From positions 4,278,001 to 4,342,000 of the forward strand of contig NZ_CP011104.1 of assembly GCF_001010285.1 (NCBI RefSeq): DNA of 64,000 bases, written 5' to 3'. Position 1 is the stretch's first letter; every line of letters begins with the position of its first letter. This document shows positions 48,628 through 58,600 of this stretch, in pieces. The DNA is from Photorhabdus thracensis. Lineage in GTDB: Bacteria > Pseudomonadota > Gammaproteobacteria > Enterobacterales > Enterobacteriaceae. The position numbers and the translations under genes are program-made. The notes under the pieces were generated by a model. The model ran no database searches, was not told the origin of the DNA, and saw only the letters and a program-made list of their open reading frames with translations.

Positions 48628-50532
48628 ATGACTTCGGAGTCAAATCTGTTAAATCGGATTACCATTACTATTGAGGTAAATAATAAACAAGTGGCTAAAA
48701 AAGTATTGCGAAGCTCCTTGTTTAATCGGATTAATATATATAAATTATTTAATTTATATTTTGATAAATATAGCTCTAATCGGAGTGTGTATTTTGAAAA
48801 ATTAACGCTGAATATTGATGAAATAAATTTTCTAGACTTAAATTCATTGTTTCCTATTCGGCTTAATTCTGCTCTAGATAAAGCATTGAATCAATATCAG
48901 ACAAATAATAAGGTGAAAATATTTACAGGAGATTCAATAATACTCAAAAATAATCGCAAGCCATTTCTATTACATAGTGGTTATTTGTCCAATATCGAGG
49001 AGTTTATTCAGTATTTATATCAAAAAAGTTCTCAGTTAAATCCTGAAAAGGGAATGGAAAATAATAGAAATATTGATATCAATGTCGATATATTAATTAA
49101 ACAATTAATGAAAACAGGGAAGAAATTAACATTATTATTGGCAAAAAGCTGTCTATCTGAACACAGCTTGCAGCGGCTTTTGTCTATCAATCAACCTGTT
49201 TTATTAACCGCTATTAATCGTAAGTTATCAGAGGATATAGATATATTCCAGCATCAAGGAGAGGCGATTTATTCCTGGCAACTGGTATTAAATGCACTGG
49301 GATATATACAGCGTTATAATACGCAGGAAATACCTGAACCAGATGTGAAGGTGATATCATATATCACGGCTGAACTTGAGAGCTGCATGCTTGATGTTGT
49401 GTCTATTATTACGTTATTTCGCCAGAATATAGTCACTGAAAATGTCTTATTAAATGAATGGTTGAAGCCACTTTGGCAAATAGAATTGATTCCACAATTT
49501 TGTAAAAAACACCTCTCTATTCAGGAATATGAAAATTTAGTTAATCGCTTTGGTTGTGAAAATCAGAGTCTTAGAGAACCTGTTCTACAAAAAATAACTG
49601 AAGTTGATCTGTTACTAATTGAATTATTACAGGCATTAGCGACAGAGCCGCAGCAAAATTTACCGCCATTAAATCAGCATCAACGTTCATTAATAGCCAC
49701 AGCGATTCAAAAAGGAGAGGTAAAAGCTCAAAATATTCTCCAGCTATTTCAACATCCAGCGTTATATAACCGAGATGGGACAACTTGGTTAGCGCCGCTA
49801 TGGCAATTAACGCCTATTTCACTGGTATGTAAGAAACATCTTTCTGCTAAAGAATACCAAGATCTTTCGCAACGTTTTATTCTAAATAATGCAGATAAAA
49901 AATTAATTACCGAAGATCGACAAGCATTATCGGTATTGGATAACCTGAGCATTACAGGTAATCACTGTAACCAACCACGAATTATCAATAGATCACACGT
50001 TGACCGGGTTTTATTAACTAAACAAACTTTTCCGTGTCAGGTGAGTAATGTTGGAATATTGGTTCTATGGCCGATATTACCGGCGTTATTTAATCGGCTT
50101 GGTTTGCTCGAAGCGCAGAAATTTATCCATCGTCAGGCTCAGTTTAATGCTGTGGGTCTCCTTGATTACTTTATTTGGGGGAACGAAGAAGTACAAACAG
50201 AACGAAAGATCCTGAATAACGTTCTGTGTGGATTAATGGCTGGCGAAATTATGGAATTAGCGCCTCTTGAACCGGAAAAAAAGTTAATAATAGAACAATG
50301 GCTGGATGCTATTATCAGCCAGCTTCCCATGTGGAAAAAATTAAGCCGTAATGATGTCCGCCAGCTGTTTTTACAACGACCGGGTGAATTGCTAATAGAT
50401 AATCAGGAAATCAAAATCACAGTACAGCATCAACCGTTTGATTTGCTATTAACCGATTGGCCGTGGCCGTTAAATATTGCAAAATTTCCCTGGCTAAATC
50501 GCCCTTTACAAATTGACTGGAAAAATATTTAA
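48628..50532 (+). CDS. pvc14: PVC tape-measure protein Pvc14
   Basis: 634 residues of the contractile-injection-system tape-measure family. The N-terminus (NLLNRITITIEVN) is typical. The protein is largely helical. It contains an internal duplication: around residues 275-310 and 385-420 the segment W(L)(K/A)PLWQ...CKKHLS..EY..L..RF recurs, spaced by about 110 residues. Such units can set particle length by number. The C-terminal FLQRPGELL and WPWPLNIAKFPWLN segments are typical of this family. The gene is AT-rich at the 5' end. Confidence 0.87.
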   Translation: MTSESNLLNRITITIEVNNKQVAKKVLRSSLFNRINIYKLFNLYFDKYSSNRSVYFEKLTLNIDEINFLDLNSLFPIRLNSALDKALNQYQTNNKVKIFTGDSIILKNNRKPFLLHSGYLSNIEEFIQYLYQKSSQLNPEKGMENNRNIDINVDILIKQLMKTGKKLTLLLAKSCLSEHSLQRLLSINQPVLLTAINRKLSEDIDIFQHQGEAIYSWQLVLNALGYIQRYNTQEIPEPDVKVISYITAELESCMLDVVSIITLFRQNIVTENVLLNEWLKPLWQIELIPQFCKKHLSIQEYENLVNRFGCENQSLREPVLQKITEVDLLLIELLQALATEPQQNLPPLNQHQRSLIATAIQKGEVKAQNILQLFQHPALYNRDGTTWLAPLWQLTPISLVCKKHLSAKEYQDLSQRFILNNADKKLITEDRQALSVLDNLSITGNHCNQPRIINRSHVDRVLLTKQTFPCQVSNVGILVLWPILPALFNRLGLLEAQKFIHRQAQFNAVGLLDYFIWGNEEVQTERKILNNVLCGLMAGEIMELAPLEPEKKLIIEQWLDAIISQLPMWKKLSRNDVRQLFLQRPGELLIDNQEIKITVQHQPFDLLLTDWPWPLNIAKFPWLNRPLQIDWKNI

Positions 50533-50541
50533 AAGGTTTAT

Positions 50542-52617
50542 ATGAATTCTTTACTGAAAAATAATCACTGCATGGTGGCTGAATTATACTGGATTTATCC
50601 CCATCTGGAACGTGTTGATCTGCGGTTACAGCATTACTATTATCAAAACAGCGACAAATACGATTCTTTACCAGAGAGTTTTTTACTGACTGAAGATGAA
50701 ATAAAACAACGTTTGGTGACACCATTAGGTATTCCCCATTGGATAATTAAAGGGGATGGTATTGTTAACCTCCCTGAAACCGGAGAAAACCCATACTTTG
50801 ATATATTATCCTTATTGATTGAACGCTTCGAACTCACTGAATTTGAGCGTGATGCTTTATTATTAGGTTTATTACCTCATTTCGACAACCGTTATCATGC
50901 GTTATTTGCTGCTTTGCATGGTAACAGTAAAAAACAGTGGCCCAGTTTTGCTTTAGCAATTGAATTATTTAGTGAACGTCAAAGTGATCGGCAATTATTG
51001 CAAAACAGCTTTTTACCGCAAACACCGTTAATTCGTAACCACTTATTTCGGCTTAATAACGATGAGGAACCTATTTGGCTACAAACGCAATTTTTAACTC
51101 ACAGTGCTGTCTGGCATTTTCTATCAGGACAACGGGTTATTTTACCACCATTGATAACTTGTGCTTACTGGAATACTCCGGCTTTACAAACTTGGTATCC
51201 ACCAGCCCTTTATTCTTCACTTGAAAAGATATTATTGAATGAAGTACGTCCGCTGGTGATATTAAGAGGAAAAGAGGGGAGCGCCAGAGAATTAGCCGTC
51301 AGTAATATTATGGCGTTTCATGGTATCAGTACTTTAACCCTTGATTTAGCCCGCCTGCCAGACGAAGAGAATCTAACGGTAATATCTAACTTACTAACCG
51401 ATGCAATACGGGAAGTCCGGTTACACGACGCCTGTTTATTAATTCGCAATTTTTCTTTACTTGCAGAGGAAAAGAAAATATTGAATAGTGCGTTATCTGC
51501 TTTACTGAATCAGCCAAAATTACGCGTAGTGTGTTTAATGGAACCGCGAGACTCATTAGTGTGGATTAAACATCTGCCTATGGTGCAAATCGATATGCCC
51601 ATAACAACACTGATAGAGAAAAAAACCATGCTAGAAAAAAGCTTACCGAGCCATGCTTCGGATGAAATTAATATTACTCAATTATGTCAGCGTTTTTCAT
51701 TTACAGCGGAAACATTGCCACTAATCCTTGAAGAAGCTTGTCAATACCAAATACTCCGACAGCCGGAAGGTCAATTGGAAGAGATCGATCTGCGTCAGGC
51801 ATTAAGTTTCCGTGCCCAACAGAACTTAGGTAAATTAGCGCAGCGGATAACCCCAAAACGTAGTTTTAATGACTTAGTGGTTGCTGATGAATTAATTCAA
51901 CAATTGAAAGAAATTATTGCCGCTATTAATTATCGTGATCAAATATTAGGTGCCGGTTTTCAGGAAAAAATAAGCTATGGTACAGGTATTAGTGCTTTAT
52001 TTTATGGTGAATCAGGGACGGGTAAAACGATGGCCGCAGAGATTATTGCCGGGCATTTGGGGGTTGATTTGATTAAGGTCGATCTTTCTACGGTGGTAAA
52101 TAAATATATTGGTGAAACTGAAAAAAATATTTCCCGCATTTTCGATCTGGCCGAAGCGGATTCTGGTGTTCTGTTTTTTGATGAAGCCGATGCTTTATTT
52201 GGCAAACGCAGTGAAACCAAAGATGCTCAGGACAGACATGCTAATATTGAAGTTTCTTATCTGTTACAACGACTGGAGGATTATCCGGGATTAGTTATTC
52301 TAGCCACCAATAATCGTAGCCATTTGGATAGCGCGTTTAATCGCCGTTTTAGCTTTATTACCCATTTTACTTATCCTGATGAAGAGCTACGTAAAAAAAT
52401 GTGGCGGGCAATTTGGCCTGAACAATTGAGATTATCGGATGAGATTAATTTTGAACATTTGGCTAAACGTGCCGATATAACCGGCGCTAATATCAGGAAT
52501 ATTGCTTTATTATCATCAATGTTGGCAGTAAATGATAATAATGAACAAATTGAAAATAAATATATCGAGCGAGCAATTATACTTGAATTAAATAAAATCG
52601 GCCGATTGGTTTTTTAA
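50542..52617 (+). CDS. pvc15: PVC AAA+ ATPase Pvc15
   Basis: 691 residues. The C-terminal third is an AAA+ module: Walker A GESGTGKT at residues 489-496, Walker B VLFFDEADALFG with D547-E548, and the sensor and Arg-finger region (ATNNRSHLDSAFNRRF). The N-terminal 400 residues are a divergent, probably inactive second ATPase-like domain (for example RPLVILRGKEG at the P-loop place). It is needed for particle assembly or payload loading in related systems. It starts 10 bases after pvc14. Confidence 0.94.
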   Translation: MNSLLKNNHCMVAELYWIYPHLERVDLRLQHYYYQNSDKYDSLPESFLLTEDEIKQRLVTPLGIPHWIIKGDGIVNLPETGENPYFDILSLLIERFELTEFERDALLLGLLPHFDNRYHALFAALHGNSKKQWPSFALAIELFSERQSDRQLLQNSFLPQTPLIRNHLFRLNNDEEPIWLQTQFLTHSAVWHFLSGQRVILPPLITCAYWNTPALQTWYPPALYSSLEKILLNEVRPLVILRGKEGSARELAVSNIMAFHGISTLTLDLARLPDEENLTVISNLLTDAIREVRLHDACLLIRNFSLLAEEKKILNSALSALLNQPKLRVVCLMEPRDSLVWIKHLPMVQIDMPITTLIEKKTMLEKSLPSHASDEINITQLCQRFSFTAETLPLILEEACQYQILRQPEGQLEEIDLRQALSFRAQQNLGKLAQRITPKRSFNDLVVADELIQQLKEIIAAINYRDQILGAGFQEKISYGTGISALFYGESGTGKTMAAEIIAGHLGVDLIKVDLSTVVNKYIGETEKNISRIFDLAEADSGVLFFDEADALFGKRSETKDAQDRHANIEVSYLLQRLEDYPGLVILATNNRSHLDSAFNRRFSFITHFTYPDEELRKKMWRAIWPEQLRLSDEINFEHLAKRADITGANIRNIALLSSMLAVNDNNEQIENKYIERAIILELNKIGRLVF

Positions 52618-52641
52618 ATATTTGTTAATTTTGGAGTCGAT

Positions 52642-53517
52642 ATGAAAAATATCATTGATCCTGATAATGCTATTGTGGAAGTTAATAACGCATTAAAAGA
52701 TATTTTATTTCAGTATTTAACTAACATTGATATTCGTTTTGATCTGCCAGAAATGGATTTAATTCCATCGAAGCCGACAATAAGTGTATTTCTTTATGAT
52801 ATACATGAAGATTTACAATTACGTTCTGCTGAGCCAAGGCGTTATAGCCCTGCGAATCATTTATTATTACCGGGATGGGTAAATATTAATTATAATTATT
52901 TAATTACCTACTGGCATTCGAGTAAACCATCAAGTGATGGTTGTAGTCCAGATAGTCAGCCCGATAATCAGGCTGCAAAAATAATGACTGGTGTTTTAAA
53001 CGCGTTGATTAATAATCGTCAATTATCTAAAATTCCCGGCGCATATACCAGAGTGATCCCACCGCAGGAAAATTTAAATAGCTTGGGTAATTTTTGGCAG
53101 GCTCTCGGTAATCGGCCACGCCTGTCTTTATTGTATTCAGTTACAGCACCTGTAAAACTTCAAGATATTATAAATACGGTAGAACCGGTTAGAGAGATTT
53201 CCCATTCTATGAATCAAAAACCAAATTTGGTTAGCGCACAAATAAATCAAGTTTTATCAGAGAAATTATGTATTGATTTAGGTGGCACAGAAGATGTACG
53301 TTTTGCTCTTGCTAAAGTGAATCTGAAAACTGAATTTACCGCAGAGGATAATGAAAGTGTTATTCTTAAAGTTTCTGGCATTACCCGTTCGGATTATTTA
53401 GAGAGAATAAAAGTTATTCTTTCTGAATGGGAAAATAGTCAAAGTGCAATTATTGAGATAAATGGTGCAGGTATCTTTATCGCTAAAGAAAATTCTGACA
53501 AGTTAATTGGAATATAA
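52642..53517 (+). CDS. pvc16: PVC tube terminator/cap protein Pvc16
   Basis: 291 residues of the DUF4255/Pvc16 family. The N-terminal 180 residues carry PTISVFLYDIHEDLQLRSAE, LLLPGWVNINYNYLITYWHS (in two blocks) and RLSLLYSVTAPV, all typical. It caps the distal end and stops tube growth. The C-terminal about 100 residues form a small added domain (GGTEDVRFALAKVNLK). It is the last structural gene; a 296-base AT-rich gap follows before the payload gene. Confidence 0.92.
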   Translation: MKNIIDPDNAIVEVNNALKDILFQYLTNIDIRFDLPEMDLIPSKPTISVFLYDIHEDLQLRSAEPRRYSPANHLLLPGWVNINYNYLITYWHSSKPSSDGCSPDSQPDNQAAKIMTGVLNALINNRQLSKIPGAYTRVIPPQENLNSLGNFWQALGNRPRLSLLYSVTAPVKLQDIINTVEPVREISHSMNQKPNLVSAQINQVLSEKLCIDLGGTEDVRFALAKVNLKTEFTAEDNESVILKVSGITRSDYLERIKVILSEWENSQSAIIEINGAGIFIAKENSDKLIGI

Positions 53518-53813
53518 AGTTATGGTTTAACTATCTCACCCATTTATCTTGTAATATTCTTCACTATCTGATTTGTCAGAAAGTGCTTGATTTATTTTGG
53601 ATAATAGAAAAAGATAGATAATATGGTTCAAAAGAAAACAAAGGTATAAGTATAGCGATATTATAGAAAGATATTCAGATTAAATGCATTATTCAGAATA
53701 ATGAGAAAATCATTAAGGGTTATTATTTGTTTAAATATTTTCAATTGAATGGTTAAATCGTTTTGATGATAATTTTAAATGTAACAAGTTCATCTATTAT
53801 AGAGGATTTATAA

Positions 53814-54749
53814 ATGTTCAAAAATGATGTTTATGAAAAAACAGTTAAATCTGGCAAAGGTAAAACTTCAGATGGAATGCTATTGGATGCATTATACTTG
53901 GATGTCCCTAATGCCAGAGCAGTCATGTCTGCTTATAAGAAAAAGACACCTAAGTTACCTGATTTTAATAAAAAGACGCAATTAATTCTCAGTGCTTCAA
54001 AGAAATTTGGTCAGCTAATAAAACCTGCAAAGCAACGTGCTTTCTCTGAGCCTGGTTTAAAAGCGAATGGTATTTCTAACGGAAAGTTTATTTATTCAAA
54101 AAACTCTTTGTCGAATTTCGCTGCTCATGCAGGATATGAACATAATGGTCATTATGAAGATGAATTTGTCAATTTTAAGGATAATGATAGAAATTTAGCA
54201 GAGGGTAAGCTATTTCCTGGAGTTAATTTGATTAGGCGGCCATTAATAGAAAAAAATAAAGAAACAAATGAATGGGAAATAAAACAAATAGAAGTCGATG
54301 CTTATAAGGTCAGTGATATTGATTCTTTTATTTTAGGGATAAATAATATGTATAATGAAGCAGGTACATCTTTACATCCAATAACAGAATCCCTGATCAG
54401 AAATCATATTATTAACAATGATTATGTATTACCTACGATGGCGGGTATTGCTGGTTTGCATGCAGAGGTACAAGCACTTAACCATTTATTGATTTTAGAA
54501 GATGAAAGGGCTGGGAAAACTATAGGAAGTCGAAAAATAGGAGAATATATGCGGGATATGCTGAAATCATCTATTTTTACACAGCGATTAACAACAAAAC
54601 AAGCGGGAGATGATTTTGCTGCTTGCCATAATTGCTCTGGAATATTGTCAGCGCCAGCTAATGTTATTACTGGTAAGGTGGAAAGTGCGGGCGGTAATTT
54701 TTCATCAACATTATCTCGATATAAGAGATCACAAGAATCACCAATATAA
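53814..54749 (+). CDS. PVC payload: predicted YwqJ-type deaminase toxin
   Basis: 311 residues, the first gene after the structural cassette, where PVC payloads lie. Residues 1-60 are polar and Lys-rich (MFKNDVYEKTVKSGKGKTSD...), like the disordered packaging regions of known PVC payloads. The C-terminal half has H216-A-E218 in GLHAEVQALN and C271-x-x-C274 in AACHNCSGIL, the zinc-binding and catalytic residues of the deaminase fold, in the YwqJ-type arrangement, and NVITGKVES after it. It probably deaminates a nucleic acid base or nucleotide in the target cell. No immunity gene follows, as expected if the target is a eukaryotic cell. The substrate cannot be read from sequence. Confidence 0.78.
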   Translation: MFKNDVYEKTVKSGKGKTSDGMLLDALYLDVPNARAVMSAYKKKTPKLPDFNKKTQLILSASKKFGQLIKPAKQRAFSEPGLKANGISNGKFIYSKNSLSNFAAHAGYEHNGHYEDEFVNFKDNDRNLAEGKLFPGVNLIRRPLIEKNKETNEWEIKQIEVDAYKVSDIDSFILGINNMYNEAGTSLHPITESLIRNHIINNDYVLPTMAGIAGLHAEVQALNHLLILEDERAGKTIGSRKIGEYMRDMLKSSIFTQRLTTKQAGDDFAACHNCSGILSAPANVITGKVESAGGNFSSTLSRYKRSQESPI

Positions 54750-55407
54750 AATAGTATTTTATTAAATGGACGATTTATCGTGGTGCTTTATTTTAAGAAT
54801 GAAGCGCCATTATTTTAAATTATTAACAATGAGTATGGGTTATATTTGTTTTTGCGGAATTGAAAATATAATAACGATTGTGCTATTTTATGCAATCACG
54901 AAGATGGCTACCATATAGTTACAGCAAGAGAAATATTAGGTCTTCTCAATTTTGGATATAAACGAGAAAAACGAGGGAGACAAGTGATTTATACATGTAA
55001 AAATTATTCTTCTGCCGATAATTCTTATTTTTTGTGCTGATGGGTTCATGATGGTTCCCTGGTGTTATTGTTATAATTTGTTATTTTTTATGATTATTTC
55101 ACACGCTATTTCACAAATATACGACTGCTATCACATTCGCGTATCCTATGCGCGAAGTTGATTTTTCTTATAATTATTTGATTTGTAAAGTTTATGTTGG
55201 ATTATTGTGAAATGTTAACTTTCACATAAAGATGTGATGAAAAATATGATTATGGATACATTTAAGGTCAGGTAAGCGAATTTCGTTGAGTGCTTTTAAC
55301 GCCTTCACAATACAGTAGTGCAAGCGGGGTTTTCCCCAGACGAGGAACATGCATTTACAGCTTCGCATTTACAGTTTTGTTTAAATATTAGGAAAATGTA
55401 TTCGTGA
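54750..55407 (+). pseudogene. Gap with possible gene remnant next to tRNA-Tyr
   Basis: 658 bases between the payload and the tRNA. A + strand frame at about 54866-55039 is open for 57 codons (…HEDGYHIVTAREILGLLNFGYKREKR, in part), with no start and a stop at 55037-55039. A 38-codon ATG frame (54799-54915) precedes it in another phase. They may be two pieces of a decayed payload or island gene. No family is recognised. A GGGG-TTTT-CCCC hairpin lies at about 55327-55338. The rest is AT-rich. Confidence 0.35.
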
Positions 55408-55492
<85 letters not shown>

Positions 55493-55645
55493 AGATTTTG
55501 AAAATTATCATTATTGCTTACAGCGAGCGGAATCATATCAAATGAACCGCCGCTGTAAAGTCTATATTTGAAAATAAGTTACCGCATGCTGTTTTTTTGC
55601 CCCGAGCGAATCAGTTGTGAGCAATAAGCAAGGGATTTTATGCGG

Positions 55646-56494
55646 CTAAAGAATGACTGTACGGTTTCCATAAACAAAAACCCGTTGAGCAAGAACCCAG
55701 TATAAAGCATGGCTCAGTACATTTTTTTCAACATCCCGGCCTGCTCTCATCATGTCTTCAGCTGTGTATGTATGGTCTATGTTAATGACATTCTGGGTAA
55801 TAATTGGACCTTCATCCAGATTATCATTCACGTAGTGGGCTGTCGCTCCTATGATTTTTACGCCTCTTTCATATGCCTGATGATAAGGACGCGCTCCGAT
55901 AAATGCAGGTAAGAAGGAGTGGTGAATATTAATAATCTGATTTGGGTAATGCCGGACAAATTCCGGTGTCAGTACCCGCATGTATTTCGCGAGTACTACG
56001 TAATCAGGTTTGTATTGGTCGATCTGGGCAATCAGTTTTTCATCGTGTTGCTCACGAGTTAAACCTTCATGGCTGATTAAATGGAAAGGGATACCAAATT
56101 GTTCAACTAATGATTGTAATGTTGCGTGGTTGCCGATAACCGCGGCAATTTCAACATCAAGCCCATCGTAAGCGCTTTTCATGAGTAAATCCCCAAGGCA
56201 ATGCGCTTCTTTTGTCACCATAATAACAATACGCCGCCGCCCAGCAGTATTTAATTCCCGCTGAGAACCCACCGGTAACGCGTCATCTAAGTCAGCCAGA
56301 AATGTTTCATCGTTGAAGATTCCTTCAAGCTCAGTACGCATAAAAAAGCGACCGGTGCGATGATCGACGAATTCATTATTCTGAACGATATTCAGTTGGT
56401 GCTTGTAGCAGATGTTAGTAATTTTGGCGATTAATCCTTTTGCATCAGGGCAAATAGTGCGCAGAATTTTCTTTTGTATATGTTGGTGTTGCAT
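55646..56494 (-). CDS. purU: Formyltetrahydrofolate deformylase PurU
   Basis: Hydrolyses 10-formyl-THF to formate and THF, balancing the one-carbon pool. 282 residues: N-terminal ACT regulatory domain (residues about 8-85) and C-terminal formyltransferase-like domain with NIHHSFLPAFIGARPYHQAY, GATAHYV and DEGPII, which contain the catalytic Asn, His and Asp. Complete. Confidence 0.97.
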   Translation of the reverse strand: MQHQHIQKKILRTICPDAKGLIAKITNICYKHQLNIVQNNEFVDHRTGRFFMRTELEGIFNDETFLADLDDALPVGSQRELNTAGRRRIVIMVTKEAHCLGDLLMKSAYDGLDVEIAAVIGNHATLQSLVEQFGIPFHLISHEGLTREQHDEKLIAQIDQYKPDYVVLAKYMRVLTPEFVRHYPNQIINIHHSFLPAFIGARPYHQAYERGVKIIGATAHYVNDNLDEGPIITQNVINIDHTYTAEDMMRAGRDVEKNVLSHALYWVLAQRVFVYGNRTVIL

Positions 56495-56539
56495 GAATGG
56501 GGTGATCCTTAAATCTTTTTCACTTTTTGTCTGTGGTGA

Positions 56540-57001
56540 TTAACCACAACATTTTTTGTATTTTTTACCTGAACCGCATGGACAGGGGCTATTACGGCCA
56601 GTTTGAGGTTTAACGCCGTCAATATAATACCACCGCTGGTCTATACGAAGAAAACGTGAACGCTCATGAATAAGTTGTTTATCCTGGGCTTTTTGATCAA
56701 GAAAGCAAGTTGAAAATTCAACATAGGCTTCGTTATCGTTTTTACCTTTTTCAGTTGCGATAACATTTAATCCGAGCCATTGGGTAGCAATAAAACTCTG
56801 CTCTATATCTGAACGCCACTTTTCAGCCTGGCAGTCAGGATGCCAACTGGCAATAAGATAATCCGCATTATGTTTTACATAGGCGCTGTATCTGGAACGC
56901 ATCAAAGATTCGGCGTTGGGGGCAGGTTTTGTGTTTTTGAGATAGGCAGAACAGCAATCCGCAAAATCTATTCCACTGCCGCAAGGGCATAACTCTGTCA
57001 A
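56540..57001 (-). CDS. ychJ: YchJ-family SEC-C motif protein
   Basis: 153 residues. Zinc-binding SEC-C-type motifs at both ends: [13 protein letters not shown] at the N-terminus and [14 protein letters not shown] at the C-terminus. Between them is an NTF2-like domain ([23 protein letters not shown], in two helices and a strand). Molecular function is unknown. It lies 45 bases upstream of purU on the same strand, in the order also found in E. coli. Confidence 0.93.
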   Translation of the reverse strand: MTELCPCGSGIDFADCCSAYLKNTKPAPNAESLMRSRYSAYVKHNADYLIASWHPDCQAEKWRSDIEQSFIATQWLGLNVIATEKGKNDNEAYVEFSTCFLDQKAQDKQLIHERSRFLRIDQRWYYIDGVKPQTGRNSPCPCGSGKKYKKCCG

Positions 57002-57157
57002 AATAACTCCAATTGTAAAGGGTGAAATACCATTTTATGCGTTTTCTATTGCAAAGAAACGTAAGAGAACAAATGATAGTCACTTTATTGAACTAATATG
57101 ATTGATAGTACCTAAGAACAGGTGAAAGTCGCAATATTAAGCTAAGGGAGCGTGTTT

Positions 57158-58183
57158 ATGGAAAAAGCACTGGCAGGCAAACAGATTCTGATTGTAGAGG
57201 ATGAACCTGTTTTTAGTTCTTTGTTGGCTGGGTATTTGCGAACGTTGGGCGCTAAGGTATTGGTCGCATCTAATGGTGCTATTGCACTACAGGTGTTGGG
57301 ACGTGAAGCTCATATTGAACTTATTTTATGTGATTTAGATATGCCGGTTATGAATGGCATTGAATTTGTTGCGAAATTGACTAATGAGGGGATTAATATT
57401 CCAGTTATCATTATTTCAGCAACTAACAAGATGGCAGAAGTTGATGAAGTGCTTCGTTTAGGTGCAAAAGATGTTTTATTAAAACCTGTTGCAGATCTAA
57501 ATGAGATAAAAAAAACAGTACTGGCCTATTTACATCCAACTGTTTTTATGTCTGGTGCAATTGAACAGAATAACTTGAATAAAGATTGGTTAACGCTGAA
57601 ACATAATTCAGATGAAGCATTAAATATACTTAAGCAGTTACAACCCCCGGTTTCTCAGGTGATTGCTCACTGTAAAGTTAATTACCGAAAATTAAATATG
57701 ATTGATAAACCAGGATTAATTCTCGATATGGCGGCGTTATCCGACAATGAATTAGCTTTTTATTGTCTGGATATCAGCCGTTCAACAGAGTACGGTGTGA
57801 TTTCAGCATTATTACTCAGAGTCGTATTTAACAGTTTGTTACAAGAGCATATCACCCATCATTCCCGGCGTTTACCCAGTATGTCAGGTATTCTAAACAG
57901 GATTAATAATTTGTTGGAAGATGCAGGATTACAAGGGCAATTTCCATTGCTGCTTGGGTATTATCATACAATCAATAAAACGGTTCTGCTGACTTCTGCG
58001 GGGTTACATGCCAGTATTCAGTCGGGTAACCACCAAATCCAATTAGATAGTGGTGTTCCTCTTGGGACGTTGAGAACAATTTGTTCGAACCAGGTTTGTT
58101 CTCATAGTGCTGAATGGCAATGTCGGATTTGGAATACAGATAGTCAAATAAAATTGATGCTTTCTTCAATATATTCCGGGTGA
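57158..58183 (+). CDS. rssB: Response regulator RssB
   Basis: Adaptor that delivers sigma-S to ClpXP for degradation. 341 residues from the ATG preceded by AAGGGAG; a GTG six bases upstream is too close to the ribosome site. Receiver domain at residues 8-125 with phosphoacceptor D59 (ILCDLDMPVMNG) and KPV near the end. The C-terminal PP2C-like inactive domain follows (ELQPPVSQVIAHCKVNYR, LLLGYYHTINK). rssA, which lies next to it in E. coli, is absent. Confidence 0.94.
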   Translation: MEKALAGKQILIVEDEPVFSSLLAGYLRTLGAKVLVASNGAIALQVLGREAHIELILCDLDMPVMNGIEFVAKLTNEGINIPVIIISATNKMAEVDEVLRLGAKDVLLKPVADLNEIKKTVLAYLHPTVFMSGAIEQNNLNKDWLTLKHNSDEALNILKQLQPPVSQVIAHCKVNYRKLNMIDKPGLILDMAALSDNELAFYCLDISRSTEYGVISALLLRVVFNSLLQEHITHHSRRLPSMSGILNRINNLLEDAGLQGQFPLLLGYYHTINKTVLLTSAGLHASIQSGNHQIQLDSGVPLGTLRTICSNQVCSHSAEWQCRIWNTDSQIKLMLSSIYSG

Positions 58184-58600
58184 ATATTACCAAGGTGGGA
58201 TTTTGTTTAAAGCAGATATTAAACATCAAGTCACGGTGATGTAATTAAACAGAATGGCGCTGTTTATCCGATAGAATTAGCTGGTATACTCGGTTCATTC
58301 TGCTTGGAATCTACCAGGCTGTTTTATTTGTCGCTCTTTAGTGCAAAGAGCGAATTTAGCGCGGTGCAGATAAAAGCGATAACTTTTGAGTGTACTATTA
58401 ATGCGACCAGAAAGGCGGGCAAAGCGATGTGTTCTGTGTATGCGTCGGTTTTTGTATGCTGTCTGCATTCTCGATTTATTGACAAGAATGAATGGTCTGC
58501 AATTAATGACGCCTTATTGGAATAGGTTCTTAAAGGGCCAGCACTGATTTTGAGCTGAAGACGGATTTGTTTCAGCCAAAAAAACCAGGAGAAAAGATTA
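58184..58600. other. Gap between rssB and galU
   Basis: 417 bases. A 73-codon frame within it lacks a ribosome site and family features. The stretch probably holds the galU promoter and leader. AGGAG lies nine bases before the galU ATG. Confidence 0.45.

Noticed and set aside
58304-58525. 73-codon frame between rssB and galU as a small gene
   Set aside because: No ribosome site and no recognisable features; it lies where the galU promoter is expected.
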